Numbered from the stretch's first letter, positions 48,401-60,067 are shown. The stretch is 64,000 bases of DNA from Mercenaria mercenaria (GCF_021730395.1 NC_069371.1:76104001-76168000), one strand, 5' to 3'. Notes: generated by a model not told the origin, from the sequence alone. Numbers and translations: made by a program.

Positions 48401-49913
48401 AGTGCAGATCATGCACTGTTCGCCATTTAGTCAGTATCGTTTTGGTATGCATCCCTTTTAACAGTTAATGGTACTGTCCAAACTGAAGAGTGGACAAGTT
48501 CATTATAGAAATTTAGCAGGGTAAGGGTTAATACAATCTTTAACAGGAAACATAGTCTTTGTCAAATGGCTAGATTGCTATGATTTTTTACACAGCTGCG
48601 TCTCGTGTAGTTTCTTGGAAAACTTGTATACGAAACGGTCGTACCCTTGTATGATCGTAAGAGACTGCTAATAGGGTCTGAGCACTTGGTTTTACTGCCT
48701 CTCTGTGGGTCTAGCAGGTATACACAGTTTGATCCCAAATGTCATATTTTATATCGATGTTATTGAGTAGTATATGCATTAGTCCACTTCTTTGTGCTTA
48801 CACCATCACAACTATATGAGCCGTGCCATGAGAAAACCAACATAGTGGGTTTGCGACCAGCATGGATCCATACCAGCCTGCGCATCCGCGCAGTCTTGGT
48901 CAGGATCCATGCTGTTCGCTTTTAAAGCCTATTGAAATTGGAGAAACTGTTAGCGAACAGCATGGATCCTGACCAGACTGCGCGGATGCGCAGGCTGGTC
49001 TGGATCTATGCTGGTCGCAAAGCCACTATGTTGGTTTTTTCATGGCGCGGCTCAATTATCATGATTTAATACCATATATTACAAGTTCTTATTCAGAATA
49101 CATTACACGAGCTGTATAGATTAGGACAATTCCTCAGCATAGAAGACCAAGATGGCCTGTTCGGAGATATAGCAAAGAAATATCAGTTTAGTAACATGGT
49201 AAGAGATAAACAGCAACATAACGGAACAGAAAGTGAATTTATCCGAGATGGATTTTCTTTTTTCAGGGAGGGTAAGCAATAAAAAGATGCATATTTCTAC
49301 CTGTAGGTGGAATATTTACTTCCCTTGCTAATGCAGCATTACTTGCAAGCCTCAACTTTGTCATTAGAAAAAGTTAATTTTTATAATGCAGGCAACAAAC
49401 GTTTTCTGTAAGAATATGTTTATGATTCAAATTAAAATGGCTTATACTTTGCTATAACTTTATTGCATTATTGCTTGGCTAAAACTGCAGAAAGTGTTTC
49501 AAGTTACGACTATACAAGAAGGCTAGTCTAGGAAAGCAAGCCTGCCTGTTATGAGTTCTGGTCCTTTTGGTTCGGGGATCTTTTTTAGCTTAAACTGATC
49601 TTTGGGGAAGGTAAAGCAATGGAGGATGGGGGCTTGGTTGGGAGTGCGTGAGGGTTGCTGCACATTTTATTACCTCCACTCTCGAACACGCAGAGAAATC
49701 GAATCTGCCATCATTTTGCTTGGTTGCGTTCTCTACATCCTAACTACCTTATTAATTTTCATGTTGTTTTGTTGTTTTTTTTCAGGCGAGATTGGGGACT
49801 GGAAAAACTGGTTTACAGTTAAACAGAGTGAAACATTTGACAAAATCTACAAGGACAAAATGTCAGGAACTAAACGCAAGTTCATATACGATTACGGAAC
49901 AGCCACACTATGA
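45094..49913 (+). CDS. cytosolic sulfotransferase (SULT family), exons 2-6
   Basis: Exons 45094-45223, 47314-47503, 47892-47995, 49097-49271 and 49786-49913 join in one frame (phases 0,1,0,1) with consensus GT/AG sites, ending in TGA. With the exon at 42393 the protein would be about 300 residues, normal for a SULT, which transfers sulfate from PAPS to small hydroxyls or amines in the cytosol. Family marks in order: THWLWEI, THVPYKY (the catalytic His position), [48 protein letters not shown]. Two PAPS-contact positions differ from the usual: Gln replaces Arg in (R)NPKD, and Glu replaces Lys in R-K-G. The first acceptor (ATAACTAAG) has a weak pyrimidine tract. Introns are full of MITEs. Substrate cannot be told. 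Confidence 0.87.
45412..45461. repeat. (TTA)n microsatellite in a SULT intron
   Basis: About 16 TTA units, in the SULT intron between 45224 and 47313. Confidence 0.9.
45574..46028 (+). mobile_element. TTAA-flanked MITE family A, copy 3
   Basis: TTAA, then AGTGGAATTATGCG, and an end GCATTATGTCACT, then TTAA. It keeps the small frame [20 protein letters not shown]... to a TAA, very similar to copy 1. The longer open frame starting at 45493 is this frame plus chance upstream sequence. Confidence 0.8.
46029..46649 (-). mobile_element. element with three ~165-bp tandem units
   Basis: Three diverged units contain GGGCATAATTCATGAAA-like, GAGTTATGCACCTTGTGTCA and TTTAAGTTTGAATCAAATCC. They are followed by a GC-rich end, GACGCCGACGCTGACGCCGG, then CGTATAGTCGAGCTAAAAA. 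It resembles the other tandem-core elements here but has a different end. It begins exactly where MITE A copy 3 stops, so that MITE may have inserted at its edge. Confidence 0.6.
46988..47224. mobile_element. palindromic MITE family P (SULT intron)
   Basis: Near-perfect inverted repeat of ~237 bp with ends TGAGCCGCG and CGCGGCTCA-like, arms with CATGGATCC twice, and a short central spacer (AAAGCCTATTGCAATTAGAG). It is in the same SULT intron as MITE A copy 3. Confidence 0.85.
48092..48316. mobile_element. palindromic MITE family P (SULT intron)
   Basis: Same structure, 225 bp, with about 12 bases missing from the right arm. It lies between the SULT exons ending at 47995 and starting at 49097. 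Confidence 0.85.
48391..48531 (+). mobile_element. truncated piggyBac-like MITE
   Basis: The right end AGCAGGGTAAGGG, then TTAA matches the element at 4103-4315 in inverse orientation; the left end is lost. The body also matches (GACCAGTGCAGATCATGCAC). Confidence 0.65.
48817..49054. mobile_element. palindromic MITE family P (SULT intron)
   Basis: Full-length 238-bp copy ending 42 bases before the SULT exon at 49097, so it lies close to that exon's branch site region. Confidence 0.85.
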
Positions 49914-51315
49914 TTGACCTACTTTAGATTGATTGAATACAATATTTAGATGGAAACATTAAATCTATACACTTAATGTGTTGAAACGAGGTCAAAGAAG
50001 TATGTCGTCCTACAGTCAAAGATAAAAAATATGGGGATTATAACATATTCAGACTGGGTATTCGCAATTTGGATGAGGTCGTTGACCATTAAGAAACTGT
50101 AATAAATATTTATGGCGTCAGTATTGACAACAGTTGAATTTATTACATACTCATTTGTAAACTCCGTTAAGTAACAGTGGAACCTAAAACGTCAATATTT
50201 TTCCATATTAACGTTCATATCTGGTGCGTGACGTCATTTGTGACGTCAGTTTCATGCATTCCACCGCGTTTAAAAGTTCTTCAACGACGATATTTTCAAT
50301 TTTACTGAGGCTGAAGAACAAATTATATCATTTATATAATAATTATAAGTGCAGTATGCGTATGTAATAAAAAGATTATTAGATTTGCATAAAAAAATAT
50401 GCACTTGTTCTTTTGCGGAATCATATTACGCTTCTAAAGTCGCGCAATATTTCCGCTGCAGAACTCGTGCATATTTCTCGATACAGATCTAATAAACTAT
50501 CTATTTTCGTGTAACGTCATATGCAACATTCAATAGCAAATTTATTATCGATTTTATAACATTTATCTATCTTACAAATTACATATCAAACAAAAATTTA
50601 TGTGCGAAATCAAATTCATATCAATTGTAAAAAATACATTTATGACAGATGTTATGGTGTTATATCAAACTACATATAATGTTACAAACAATATTAGATT
50701 CAGTTGACAGCGCTCAGATGTCTTAGGAAAATAAATTGTCTCCAAAGGCAAAATGATTGTCAGTGACACTTATAACAGTTTTATGTTTTAGGCTATATGC
50801 TGTGTGCTGTATGCGTGGCTTTCGTATAGACTTTAAACAATCTTATATTCGCAGTGTCCGCAGTAGTTTTTAGATTATTTTGCCACTTTTTTATTGCCAT
50901 GTGTCAGGTTGTTTGCAACAAAAATAGAAACAGCCGCTGTAGTAAGCAGTATGTTGCACACCAGTAGTGCATTCAGATATACGCCTTTTAATTTTACACA
51001 ACAGGAGTGGCTGCATCCAGGGCATCTTGCATTCCTTTTGTCAAACATTTTGTAAATTTTATCTGAAATAGACACAAAAAATGTATAAGAATATCGAGAC
51101 ATGTATTAACATATAGTGATTGGCGAAACGATTCGAATAATGATACATACATTAATTTTTCTTGGGGTTTTAATAGTACAAAAATAAAAATAGATCGAAG
51201 TAGGTGCTTGGAAAACCAATATCAACCTGATTTGGTCTAAATTTATTCCTTATTTCTTAATTAAAGATACGATTGTAATAACAAGATTGACTATACATTT
51301 GTTCATGTAATAAAA
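49914..51315. other. SULT 3' flank, with a dispersed repeat and an exon candidate
   Basis: AATAAA near 50101 may be the SULT poly(A) signal. 50215-50537 is a dispersed repeat also found at 57911-58217, sharing TGCGTGACG, TTTGTGACGTCAGTTTCAT, GCGCAATATTTCC.CTGCAG and ACATTCAATAG. The remainder is AT-rich except for the exon candidate at 50878-51062. Confidence 0.55.
50878..51062 (-). CDS. candidate exon with a single membrane segment
   Basis: On the - strand an acceptor-like GTGTCTATTTCAG leads into a frame reading KIYKMFDKRNARCPGCSHSC, then a likely transmembrane helix (VYLNALLVCNILLTTAAVSI) and a short tail to a TAA. It could be a short protein starting at the internal Met, or the last exon of a gene whose other exons were displaced by the LINE to its right. 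No homology is recognised. Confidence 0.35.
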
Positions 51316-51456
51316 CAATTATTGACTTTTTCACAGGTTGCTATCAGGATTTATCAACCCTCAAAAAGTTATATTCACTTCGCCTTCGGCTCGGTGAATA
51401 TAACTCTTTTCGGGTTGATAAATCCTGATATCAACCTATGAAAAAGTCAATAATTG
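51316..51456. mobile_element. 141-bp palindromic MITE
   Basis: Arms read CAATTATTGACTTTTTCAC, GATTTATCAACCC and GTTATATTCAC, mirrored on the other side around a centre CTTCGCCTTCGGCTCGG. It is a single compact hairpin. Confidence 0.75.
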
Positions 51457-51753
51457 TATAACATCATTAACATGAAATTGTATAAAGTCAATATAGGATT
51501 TTAAATTGATCGTTTATGCGCCAGGTGTAGGCTGCATTTTTCAGTGCTCTCAAATATTGATAGTTTTCTGACATTTATACTTTGTTCAGAATTCTGAAAA
51601 TTGGATATATTGGATATCATCTAGTCGTGGTTGGAGTGTTGTAAATTTAAGGTGAATCATAATTGTGATTTTGAAGTTATTTTGATTTTTAAAAAAATCA
51701 TTATTGCAATTAAATTGCCAAACTTTCATATATCAGCATAGCCTGCAGCAATA

Positions 51754-54700
51754 ATGTGTTTCAGTGAGCGAATGTCACCGAGGATTATTTATAAAAGATC
51801 AGAGTTGCACAATATTGGACAATTACCAAGTGCACAAAAGAGACCTAATCCCATGATTATCAAAAGATTGAAAGAGTTTCGATTAATTCAATATAGAGGG
51901 ACTCGAGGTGGGAAAAACCAGATTAGACGAGCATGGGACACTAACAATGGGGTAAATAATAACAACTTGATACGGATAAAACCTGAAAACTGTACATTAG
52001 TTCAGGGGCAGAAAAACATCAAAATTTGCTCCGTCAATACAAGATCAGTGAAAAATAAAACACTCTCCATATGTGACTTCATCCTTACAAATGAATTCGA
52101 CATTTGTGCCATAACTGAAACATGGCTCGGTAGCTCTGTTGACAAAGCGTGCATCGGCGAACTCGTGCCCGACTGTTACAAAATGAAACATGTCCCTCGT
52201 AATGGTAGGCGCGGCGGGGGCGTAGCAATTATTCACAAGAGAGCCATACAAGTGAACATTGTCACATCAAGCAAAGACAACGAATTTTCCCAATTTGAGT
52301 ATATGGATTGCAATGTAGTTACAGGCGGACACTCCATAGGCCTACGGCTTGCCATTATATACCGGCCACCCCCTTCCAAAGAAAACGGTTTTAAACACAA
52401 ATATTTTCCTGGAGCAAGAATGGCCCAATTTCTTAACTAAATATGCTACAATTGACAAGACCACCATCATTGTAGGGGACCTTAACTTCCATCTTGATTT
52501 ACCGGAAAATAGTGGACACAAAAAGTTTACAAGCAGTCTAGAGGCATGTGGCATGCGTCAACATGTACAAGAACCAACACATGTAGCTGGGCATACGTTG
52601 GATGTAGTGATAACTAGAGATAATGATGTCACGGTTTCAAATATCGAGGTCATAGATCCTGGACTCTCTGATTCAAATGGAAAGATGTCACGTGATCATT
52701 TTGCTGTGATATTTGACGCTAAAGCTTCCAAACCACCCCCAGTACGAAAAACTGTGTCGTACAGGAAATTACGTTCGATCGACATTGACTCATTTCGAGA
52801 AGACATACGAAGAATAGATTTCTTTAACACACAATGCACTCCATCTGATACTGATATCGATGAATTTGTGGAGGAATATTCAAATCAGTTAATTTCTATA
52901 GTAGACAAACACGCCCCTTTGACTACCAAGACTTATGTGTTAAGACCTTCATGTCCTTGGTATACCGAGCAACTCCACAAAGCAAAACATCAGAAAACGA
53001 AAATTTAGAACGGAAATGGCGTGAAAGTAAGCTCACAATCGATCACCAAATTTACCGAACACAGTGTGCTGAAGTGAATAAAATGTTAAAACAAGCTCGT
53101 GTTGAATACTATACAGGCAAAATTGACTCATGTGGCAGTGATCATAAGAGTTTATCAAAGATTACCAAAAATCTTCTTGGCGATACAAATCAGGTGATTT
53201 TACCATCACAATCATCTCCACAGCATCTCGCACAAGATTTCAGTGACTTCTTTATTGGAAAGATCGAAACAATCAGAAACGATATAGCATCGCAAACACA
53301 ATCTGTATCTGATTTAGATGACATAGAAACTGAATACACAGGGTCAATTATGTAGAGTTTACTCAAGCCTCAGAAGACGAAGTGAAATCAATTATCAAAA
53401 AGTCAGCGAACAAATCATGCGAACATAGATCCTATCCCAACATGGTTATTAAAAGAATGTCTTGACGAACTAACACCAGTGATAACAACATTATGAATGC
53501 ATCTCTAGATGCTGCGTATGTGCCCAAAGCGTTCAAACATTCACGAATAAGACCTCTTCTAAAAAAGCCAAGCCTAGATTCTAATATCCTAAAAAACTAT
53601 AGACCTGTGTCAAACTTGCCGTTTCTGTCTAAAATCTTAGAAAAAGTGGTAGATGTTCGAATTGAAAATCATCTGAGGAACAACGAACTTCATGAAGTTA
53701 ATCAATCTGCTTATAAAAAATTCCACTCAACCGAAACCGCCCTTTTAAAAGTTCAAAATGACATTCTTCAATCGTTGGATAAGAACAATGTGACTATTCT
53801 TGTGTTGCTTGATCTCTCTGCAGCATTTGACACTATTGACCACGGGACGTTGATTCATCGCCTTGAACGTCACTTTGGTGTTACAGGCAAGCCAACTCGC
53901 ATGGATGATGTCATACCTTAGTGACCGCTACTCCAGACCGTATGCATAGATGGCGAGCTATCACAACCAGTGCTAATGAAGTACAGTGTACCCCAAGGGT
54001 CTGTCCTGGGGCCAAAGAACTACACAATGTACACAAAACCAGTCGGAGCTATCTGCAGAAAGCACGGACTGAACAATCATTTCTATGCGGACGATTCGCA
54101 TTATATCAATCCTTCAAACCAATAAATAAAATGTCTATTGAAGAGACCATTCATCGCGTTGAAAGTGTTTAAAGGATATAGTAAGTTGGATGAATACTAA
54201 CATGTTGAAACTCAATGCTGAAAAACAGAATTAATCATATTTTTCATCTGAACACAAGACACAATCTGTTTCAAACATATCTGTGAAAGTGGACGGCTCT
54301 GAAATCAAACAATCAGGCAGTGTCAGGAACCTCGGTGCTTTCCTGGATTCGAACATGAGGATGGAGCAACATGTGAATAGTGTGTGTAGGAATTCCTATG
54401 CACAGCTGCGGCAAATTGTCACATCAGACAATATATAACCGCAAACGCAACCAAATCTCTAATCAACTCTCTTGTTACATCACGTTTGGATTATTGCAAC
54501 TCTCTTCTATATGGAATTCCAAAACGGTCAATGAACAAACTGCAATATGTCCAAAACACGGCAGCTAGAATCGTAACCAGAACATCCAGATACGACCATA
54601 TAACGCCTGTTCTGCGTGAACTCCATTGGCTTCCTGTGCAATGTAGGGTAGAATACAAAATTATAACACATACATATAAGGCACTCAAAGATCAATCACC

Positions 54701-55431
54701 AGCTTATGTAGCGAACATGCTAGAAATATATACACCATCCAGAAATCTGAGGTCGCAGAATAATGCATGTAAACTAGTGGTGCCCAAATGTCGAACAATA
54801 CGATTTGGTGACAGGAGCTTTCAGACAGCTGCTGCGAGGTTATGGAATGCCCTCCCATCTGGCATAAGAGAGTGCAAGACCGTGCAAAGTTTCAAAAAAG
54901 CGCTAAAGACGCATTATTTCATGCAATTCTTTGGCAACTAACATCTCACTGATTACCTGATTTATAATGTAGGTACTTTGCCGGCCAATTAATTACTTTA
55001 ATTAAGAACTCCAGTGTGACAGAATAATGTTGGCGGTGTTTTTTTCTGTGGGATGTATCATGGATGTTCTCCGGACCGTTTAGGTAGGGATTGACCCAAT
55101 CATCCGGGACGGTTTGCATGCTGTGATGCATTTCGCAGACATCATACCGTTTAATTCTGTCTGTTCAAAATGTAAGATATCTTCTGTTCTATTCTGCTCT
55201 GACCTGTGTCTTTGATAGGTCAGTTAATGTTTTATGATATTGTATTTTTGTTTCATGTTTTGATCTGCCTACCTTCCAATTTAAAATGCTTGGTATCTTA
55301 TTACCGTAATATAATTTTAATTTCTTCTATAATAGTTCAATTCCCATTTTTTATTGAACATTATATAAATGTTTTTATGTAAAGCACTTTTGAACGTATT
55401 TTTATATGAAAAGAGTGCTATATAAATGTGG

Positions 55432-55466
<35 letters not shown>

Positions 55467-55467
55467 T
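51754..55467 (+). mobile_element. CR1/L2-type LINE, broken
   Basis: Non-LTR retrotransposon. The endonuclease part shows NTRSVKNK, ITETWL, VGDLNFHLD and SRDHFAVIF; the reverse transcriptase part shows LKNYRPVSNLPFLSKILEK, LLDLSAAFDTIDH and, near 54080, FYADD. The C-terminal region has MDYCNSLLYGIP, LHWLPV and ARLWNALPSGIR. Pieces lie in different frames: 51754-52440 in frame 1, 52349-53008 in frame 2, 52951-53355 in frame 1, 53493-53921 and 54486-54941 in frame 3. There are at least four frameshifts plus a stop near 53353, so it is dead. The 3' UTR ends in GTGCTATATAAATGTGG and an (ATA)n tract at 55436-55467, as in L2/CR1 elements. The 5' end is uncertain. Confidence 0.87.
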
Positions 55468-55535
55468 TTTTCCTGATCAAAAAGGCGATCAAGGTAGGTA
55501 ACGTATATCAGTAAATTACAGAAAATGAGTAAACA

Positions 55536-56003
55536 CAAAATAAGTTAATAATAAAAATAAGTATCATACACAGTAAGTATCTTAAAGAGCAAGTAATGAA
55601 GGTAAAGTAAAAATATTCCTTTTTTTTTTTCGTATTTTCGATTTACGTATTTTACACACTCTATAAATGAGCCGCGCCATGAGAAAACCAACATAGTGGG
55701 TATGCGACCAGCAAGGATCCAGACCAGCCTGCGCATCCGCGCAGTCTGGTCAGGATCCATGCTGTTCGCTTACGGTTTCTCTAATTGTAATAGGCTTTGA
55801 AAGCGAACAGCATGGATCCTGACCAGACTGCGCGGATGCCCACTATGTTGGTTTTCTCATGACGCGGCTCATTTATAGAGTGTGTAAAATACTTAAATCG
55901 AAAATACGAAAAAAAAAAAGGAATATTTTTACTTTACCTTCATTACTTGCTCTTTAAGATACTTACTGTGTATGATACTTATTTTTATTATTAACTTATT
56001 TTG
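55536..56003. repeat. 468-bp near-perfect inverted duplication around a family P MITE
   Basis: The palindromic MITE at 55668-55871 is normal by itself, but about 130 bases on each side are also mirror images. CAAAATAAGTTAATAATAAA at 55536 faces its inverse ending at 56003, including an A/T homopolymer of ~11 bases and AGTATCTTAAAGAGCAAGTA. Other copies of the MITE have unrelated flanks. The right MITE arm lacks ~30 bases. Confidence 0.85.
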
Positions 56004-56207
56004 TTAAATTCTATTTTGTCGCTCAACATTACGTTTGAAGCTATCTGCCAACAGAAAAAATAATTATCCATTTACTTTGAAATTCGAAATCATTGGGAAC
56101 AATAAGAGAGCTGAAGATGTAAAATCTATGGATAAAAATGGATATCCTTACTTCCAGATACATAGTTTAGAAAAAATTGACAGCATAAAATATTGTTCCT
56201 AACACAA

Positions 56208-56308
56208 CTAATCTGACGGAACTGCATTTGTTGAGGTTCGGTTTGGGCCAGTTGTCTTCGATACTGGTGTGACAGTTGTCTCTGTTTCAGGTACAATTGT
56301 CGTGGGCT
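56208..56308 (-). CDS. Thr-rich exon candidate after a WxxW-type exon
   Basis: The acceptor GTGTGCTTCAG is at 56309-56319. The frame reads EPTTIVPETETTVTPVSKTT, then GPNRTSTNAVPSD and a TAG at 56208. The phase fits the donor of the exon at 56777. Thr/Pro-rich, likely O-glycosylated spacers are common after extracellular domains. Whether it ends at the TAG or splices at a weak GT near 56222 is unclear. Confidence 0.4.
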
Positions 56309-56776
56309 CTGAAGCACACATTACATGTTAAATATAACTGAGTATTTTCAAATTGTATACTGCATAATAGTTTTAATTTGCAGCAAGTAATATTAAACTG
56401 TGATAAATATTAAAAATGTTTATGAATTCGCGCCTCTCATTTGCTTTGCTTTACAAGCAAATGTTCGGCGGATCTTATTCAGTTGCTAAGACCTGACTGA
56501 ACTGTTTGCTATTATAGACGAATAAAGTTTCAAAAGTGCAGCATGTAGTTTTAAGTGAACATGATGTAGCATCTAACTCTTACTCATTCCAGACGGAGAG
56601 CGATGCATGCTTAAACCAGACGGTTAATCCCCCCAGTGCCTAGTGGGAAACAGTTAGCCTTCACAGAACAATGGTTAAGCAATTGTTTTTATCTTTTACC
56701 ATGCATCTTACATAATTAAAAAAATGTTGAAAATGGCATCAAACCAAACAACAAAAGGGATAGGTCGTGTATTTAC

Positions 56777-56858
56777 CGTCACAGGTACAGAAGTATCTGA
56801 TCTTGTAGTCACTGCATGGTACAGGGAAATTATCGTCATTGAGACAGACAGATCAAGC
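56777..56858 (-). pseudogene. fragment of a WxxW-domain exon with a 4-bp duplication
   Basis: On the - strand, GTACCTAG| precedes GCTTGATCTGTCTGTCTCAA, and the exon ends at GACG|GTAAAT. The downstream frame reads CLNDDNFPVPCSDYKIRYFC, matching the end of the WxxW domain found in mucin/CILP-like secreted proteins (C-x-N-D/E-x ... C-x-D-Y-x-I/V-R-Y/F-x-C). The upstream residues expected (G-L-I-C) are in another frame because CTGT is present twice, leaving an in-frame TGA just before the domain end. It could be a pseudogene, an allele or a sequence error. The rest of the domain is not found to the right. Confidence 0.45.
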
Positions 56859-59755
56859 CTAGGTACTACACTGCATAATCTCACCTGTACTGTATGATGG
56901 TACTAGTATATCTAAAGTAAAGTATTTATTTCTGACCTTCAAATGAAGTATAAAATGCACATTCATGAAATTTTTCAAAAAATAGTAATCCGCAAATATT
57001 GCATATTACTTCAATAACTTAATAAACATTGTCAGATAATGCTTTTGATGTCATTTGAGGTATTAAAGATTTCTTAACCCCCCCCCCCCCCCCCCCCCCC
57101 CACCCACACACCTCCTTCGATGGGCATAAATTGACCGATAACGGCTAATCGATACACTCGATAAACTGTCTTCAAGGGAGACAATTTCGCCAATAAACCA
57201 ATAAATTGACTTAGATTTCTGTGTGTGAACATATTTTACAGCACTGTTCTTCCTAAATGACTTGTCAGTATCTAACATAATGTGACGTCATTCTAGCGTA
57301 AGAGTGTTTAACAGAGAAAAGCATATTAGAATTCACGTCAACGTGCGGTGACATCAAAGTTTTTGTTGCGACAAAGAAAGAGCGCAACTATATTTTAACT
57401 ACTATTTTAGATTAAAGGCATATTAGAATTAAAATAATTTATAGCAAAACCGTTTTTACACTATTTATACACTTGGGCGGTAATACGTCGTGAAATTATT
57501 ACGCCCGACGTATAACCGCAAATCGTGTATAAAGAGTGTTAAAGCACTCGTTTCCTGAAAATTATTTCTTAATTATTACATATTCATTTATATTTACATT
57601 CGCCCTATTCTTTTCCATTGAAACTTTTGACGTTCATTTCGTATGAACAGCAAAAGGAAAGGCACGAAAGTTACGTCATCGCTGCTTAGTGATAACCGAC
57701 CGCTGTTTTGACGACGTCCGCGTATAGTCAGGGAGAACATTCCTTAGATGACGTCACAGTTGTTCCGTCTGGTGAAGAGAATGGCCGGGAAGCTGATTTT
57801 AATGTTAAATGCTACAAATTATATGCAATTCATAATAGCATATAGTTTACAAATGGAAAGGATATATAATGTAAATATAAGAAATAAAACAATTTTTTCA
57901 ATGTCAAATTTCATATCGGGTGCGTGACGCCATTTGTGACGTCAGTTTCATACATTCCGTAGCGTGTAAACGTTCTTTAACGACAATATGTTCAATTTTA
58001 CTCAGGCTAAAGAGCACATTATATCATTTATATAATGATATTAAGTGTCGTATGTGTATGTAATATAGATATTATTAGATCTGCATCGATAAATATGCAC
58101 TCGTTCTTTTGTGGAATGATATTGCGCTCCTAAAAGTCGCGCAATATTTCCACTGCAGAACTCGTACATATTTCTCGATACAAAACAAATAACCTATAAT
58201 AACACAACATTCAATAGGACGTAACCCAGAGAAAGCGTACGTTGTGACTCGACGTTCCTACAGTTAGTATTCTAACCGTTGAACTCCGTTAGTAGACGTT
58301 TTGTAAATTCGATGATTTACAACTTCTAGAGTATGTAACAAAGGATCACTAAAAATAATGTAAAAGTAAGGTGCATGGTTGCGTTCAAAACTCGGTCCCT
58401 ACACTTAAAACATACCCATAAATTTCAATCGGAAATGAAAACCAATCAGTTGCGATTTATTTACTAACTTAAGACTTTAAAGTCAGATATAGGTTCACTT
58501 ACCCGCACCACGTTCCTTTCTTTGCGATCTGTAAAGAAGAAACATTTACATTAAACCATAACACACATTCAAAGGTTGTGAACGAATGATCTCTAAAATG
58601 AAATACCGTTTAGGACAAGAAAATAAAATCTATAAAAGAGAAAAGCGACAAAACGTTTGTATACTATTCAAATAATTTCCTTTAATCATCAAGTTTGAAA
58701 TACATGTATATACATTCCATCGATGTACGTGGTGCTAACAAACAGCACAAACAACGTCTCCTTCCATCTGATGATGTTGAATACCATTTATAATTTTAAC
58801 AGTATTTTTTCAGTATTGCATGTATAAGCAAAAGAACTTTATGTGTATTTTTGTTTTGGATGCTTCAAAAAGAATGACGGCATGGGACTTTTGAAGCGGT
58901 TATATAGATAGTTGGCAGTTCTGTAGGGTCATTTGGTTATGACCATTCAGTCTATCAGAATTTTAAGAATCCTGGTACTTGATCTCGATGACTTTTTTGG
59001 ATACACGTAAAAAGAAGAAAAAATATCAACAACAATATTGGTGGATGGTGTTAGACATTTTGTATATCGCTTGGTTGATGTAGCACCTTTTCGTGGGTCA
59101 TTCTTTCGCGTGCACCTATATATTATAAAGACACTTTGGAAATGTTCTTGTTTCGTCCAGGCGCGTGCAACCGTGATAAATATGGAACTATCAACGCACC
59201 ATGGCAAAACGTTTTACACCACAGAAAGAAACATTTTATTTCGCGCTGATGCATGCGCTTATATAAAAAAAATGCGAGTTGGCGCGCACACCGTGACGAA
59301 ATAGAAACTTTGGCACGCGCACATGGGCCACGCAATAGTGTTCTATCAATCGCACGAACAACATTGCGACAAATTGAAAAACAATTATTTGGTCATGGAG
59401 AGCACAAAAGAAACAAGTACAAAATATTTTTATACAATGGCGTACTAGCCAAGTCGAAGCAACGACAGATTTTTTTCTTGGCGCACTCGCCAGAATCGCA
59501 ACAAGTATTATTAATGGCACACGCGCAAGTATGAAATAGTTGTTTACTTCTCTCGCGTTGATGCGTTGATAGTTTTTTTTCCGCTATCGCGTACAACTGA
59601 AAATAATACTTCTAAAATTTCGTTTTTGCAATATATTTTATCATTTATCATTTTTTATTATTTATCATTATTTCTCATATTTTATTATTCATCCTTATAG
59701 CCTCCCAGCAATGTTCAAAATATCGTGTGGGTAGAATGTAGGGATAACGCAAGTT
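56859..59755. other. mostly gene-free stretch with repeats
   Basis: Holds a (C)24 run at 57078-57101; a degenerate MITE-like segment at 57290-57545 with inverted GGGCGGTAATACGTCG / CGCCCGACGTATAAC-like motifs; the second copy of the dispersed repeat at 57911-58217; and the tiny exon candidate at 58503-58528. A patch at 59040-59540 has more CG dinucleotides than its surroundings (GCGCGTGCAACCG, GTTGGCGCGCACACCGTGAC). No family was recognised for that patch. Confidence 0.45.
58503..58528 (-). other. possible 26-nt micro-exon
   Basis: On the - strand TTTCTTCTTTACAG| and |GTAAGTGAAC frame 26 bases (IAKKGTWCG in one phase). Both sites match splice consensus very well, but 26 bases are too few to judge coding character. 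It could belong to the WxxW gene fragments to its left or to a noncoding transcript. Confidence 0.25.
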
Positions 59756-59862
59756 TTTTCGTGTTATGATATCTGCTGAATCCCGAGGGATTGGTTGGTG
59801 CCCGAGCCCGTTAGGGCGAGGGTACCAACGTATACCGAGGGATTCTGCAGATGTTATAGCAC
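59756..59862. mobile_element. palindromic MITE, interrupted at its right end
   Basis: GTGTTATGATATCTGCTGAA and its near-inverse ending ATTCTGCAGATGTTATAGCAC form arms around a centre GGTGCCCGAGCCCGTTAGGG. The right border is displaced to 63419 by the insertion described next. Confidence 0.65.
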
Positions 59863-60067
59863 TGTAGGACCACATTCGTAACAGATGTTACAAATGAGAT
59901 CGCATATGTAACAAAAATCAAGCACATTTGTAACAACTTTTGAGACAAATGTGATCGATGCCGATTTTTGATGTGACATCTGATCACATTTGTCACATAC
60001 CATTTTCAATCGGGAAAATGAACAAAAAAGTGCATTTTTACATCTGAAACACATTTGTAACATGTTT

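Noticed and set aside
57063-57278. Frame with a poly-Gly stretch on the - strand
   Set aside because: The glycine run comes from a (C)24 homopolymer; there is no other coding sign.
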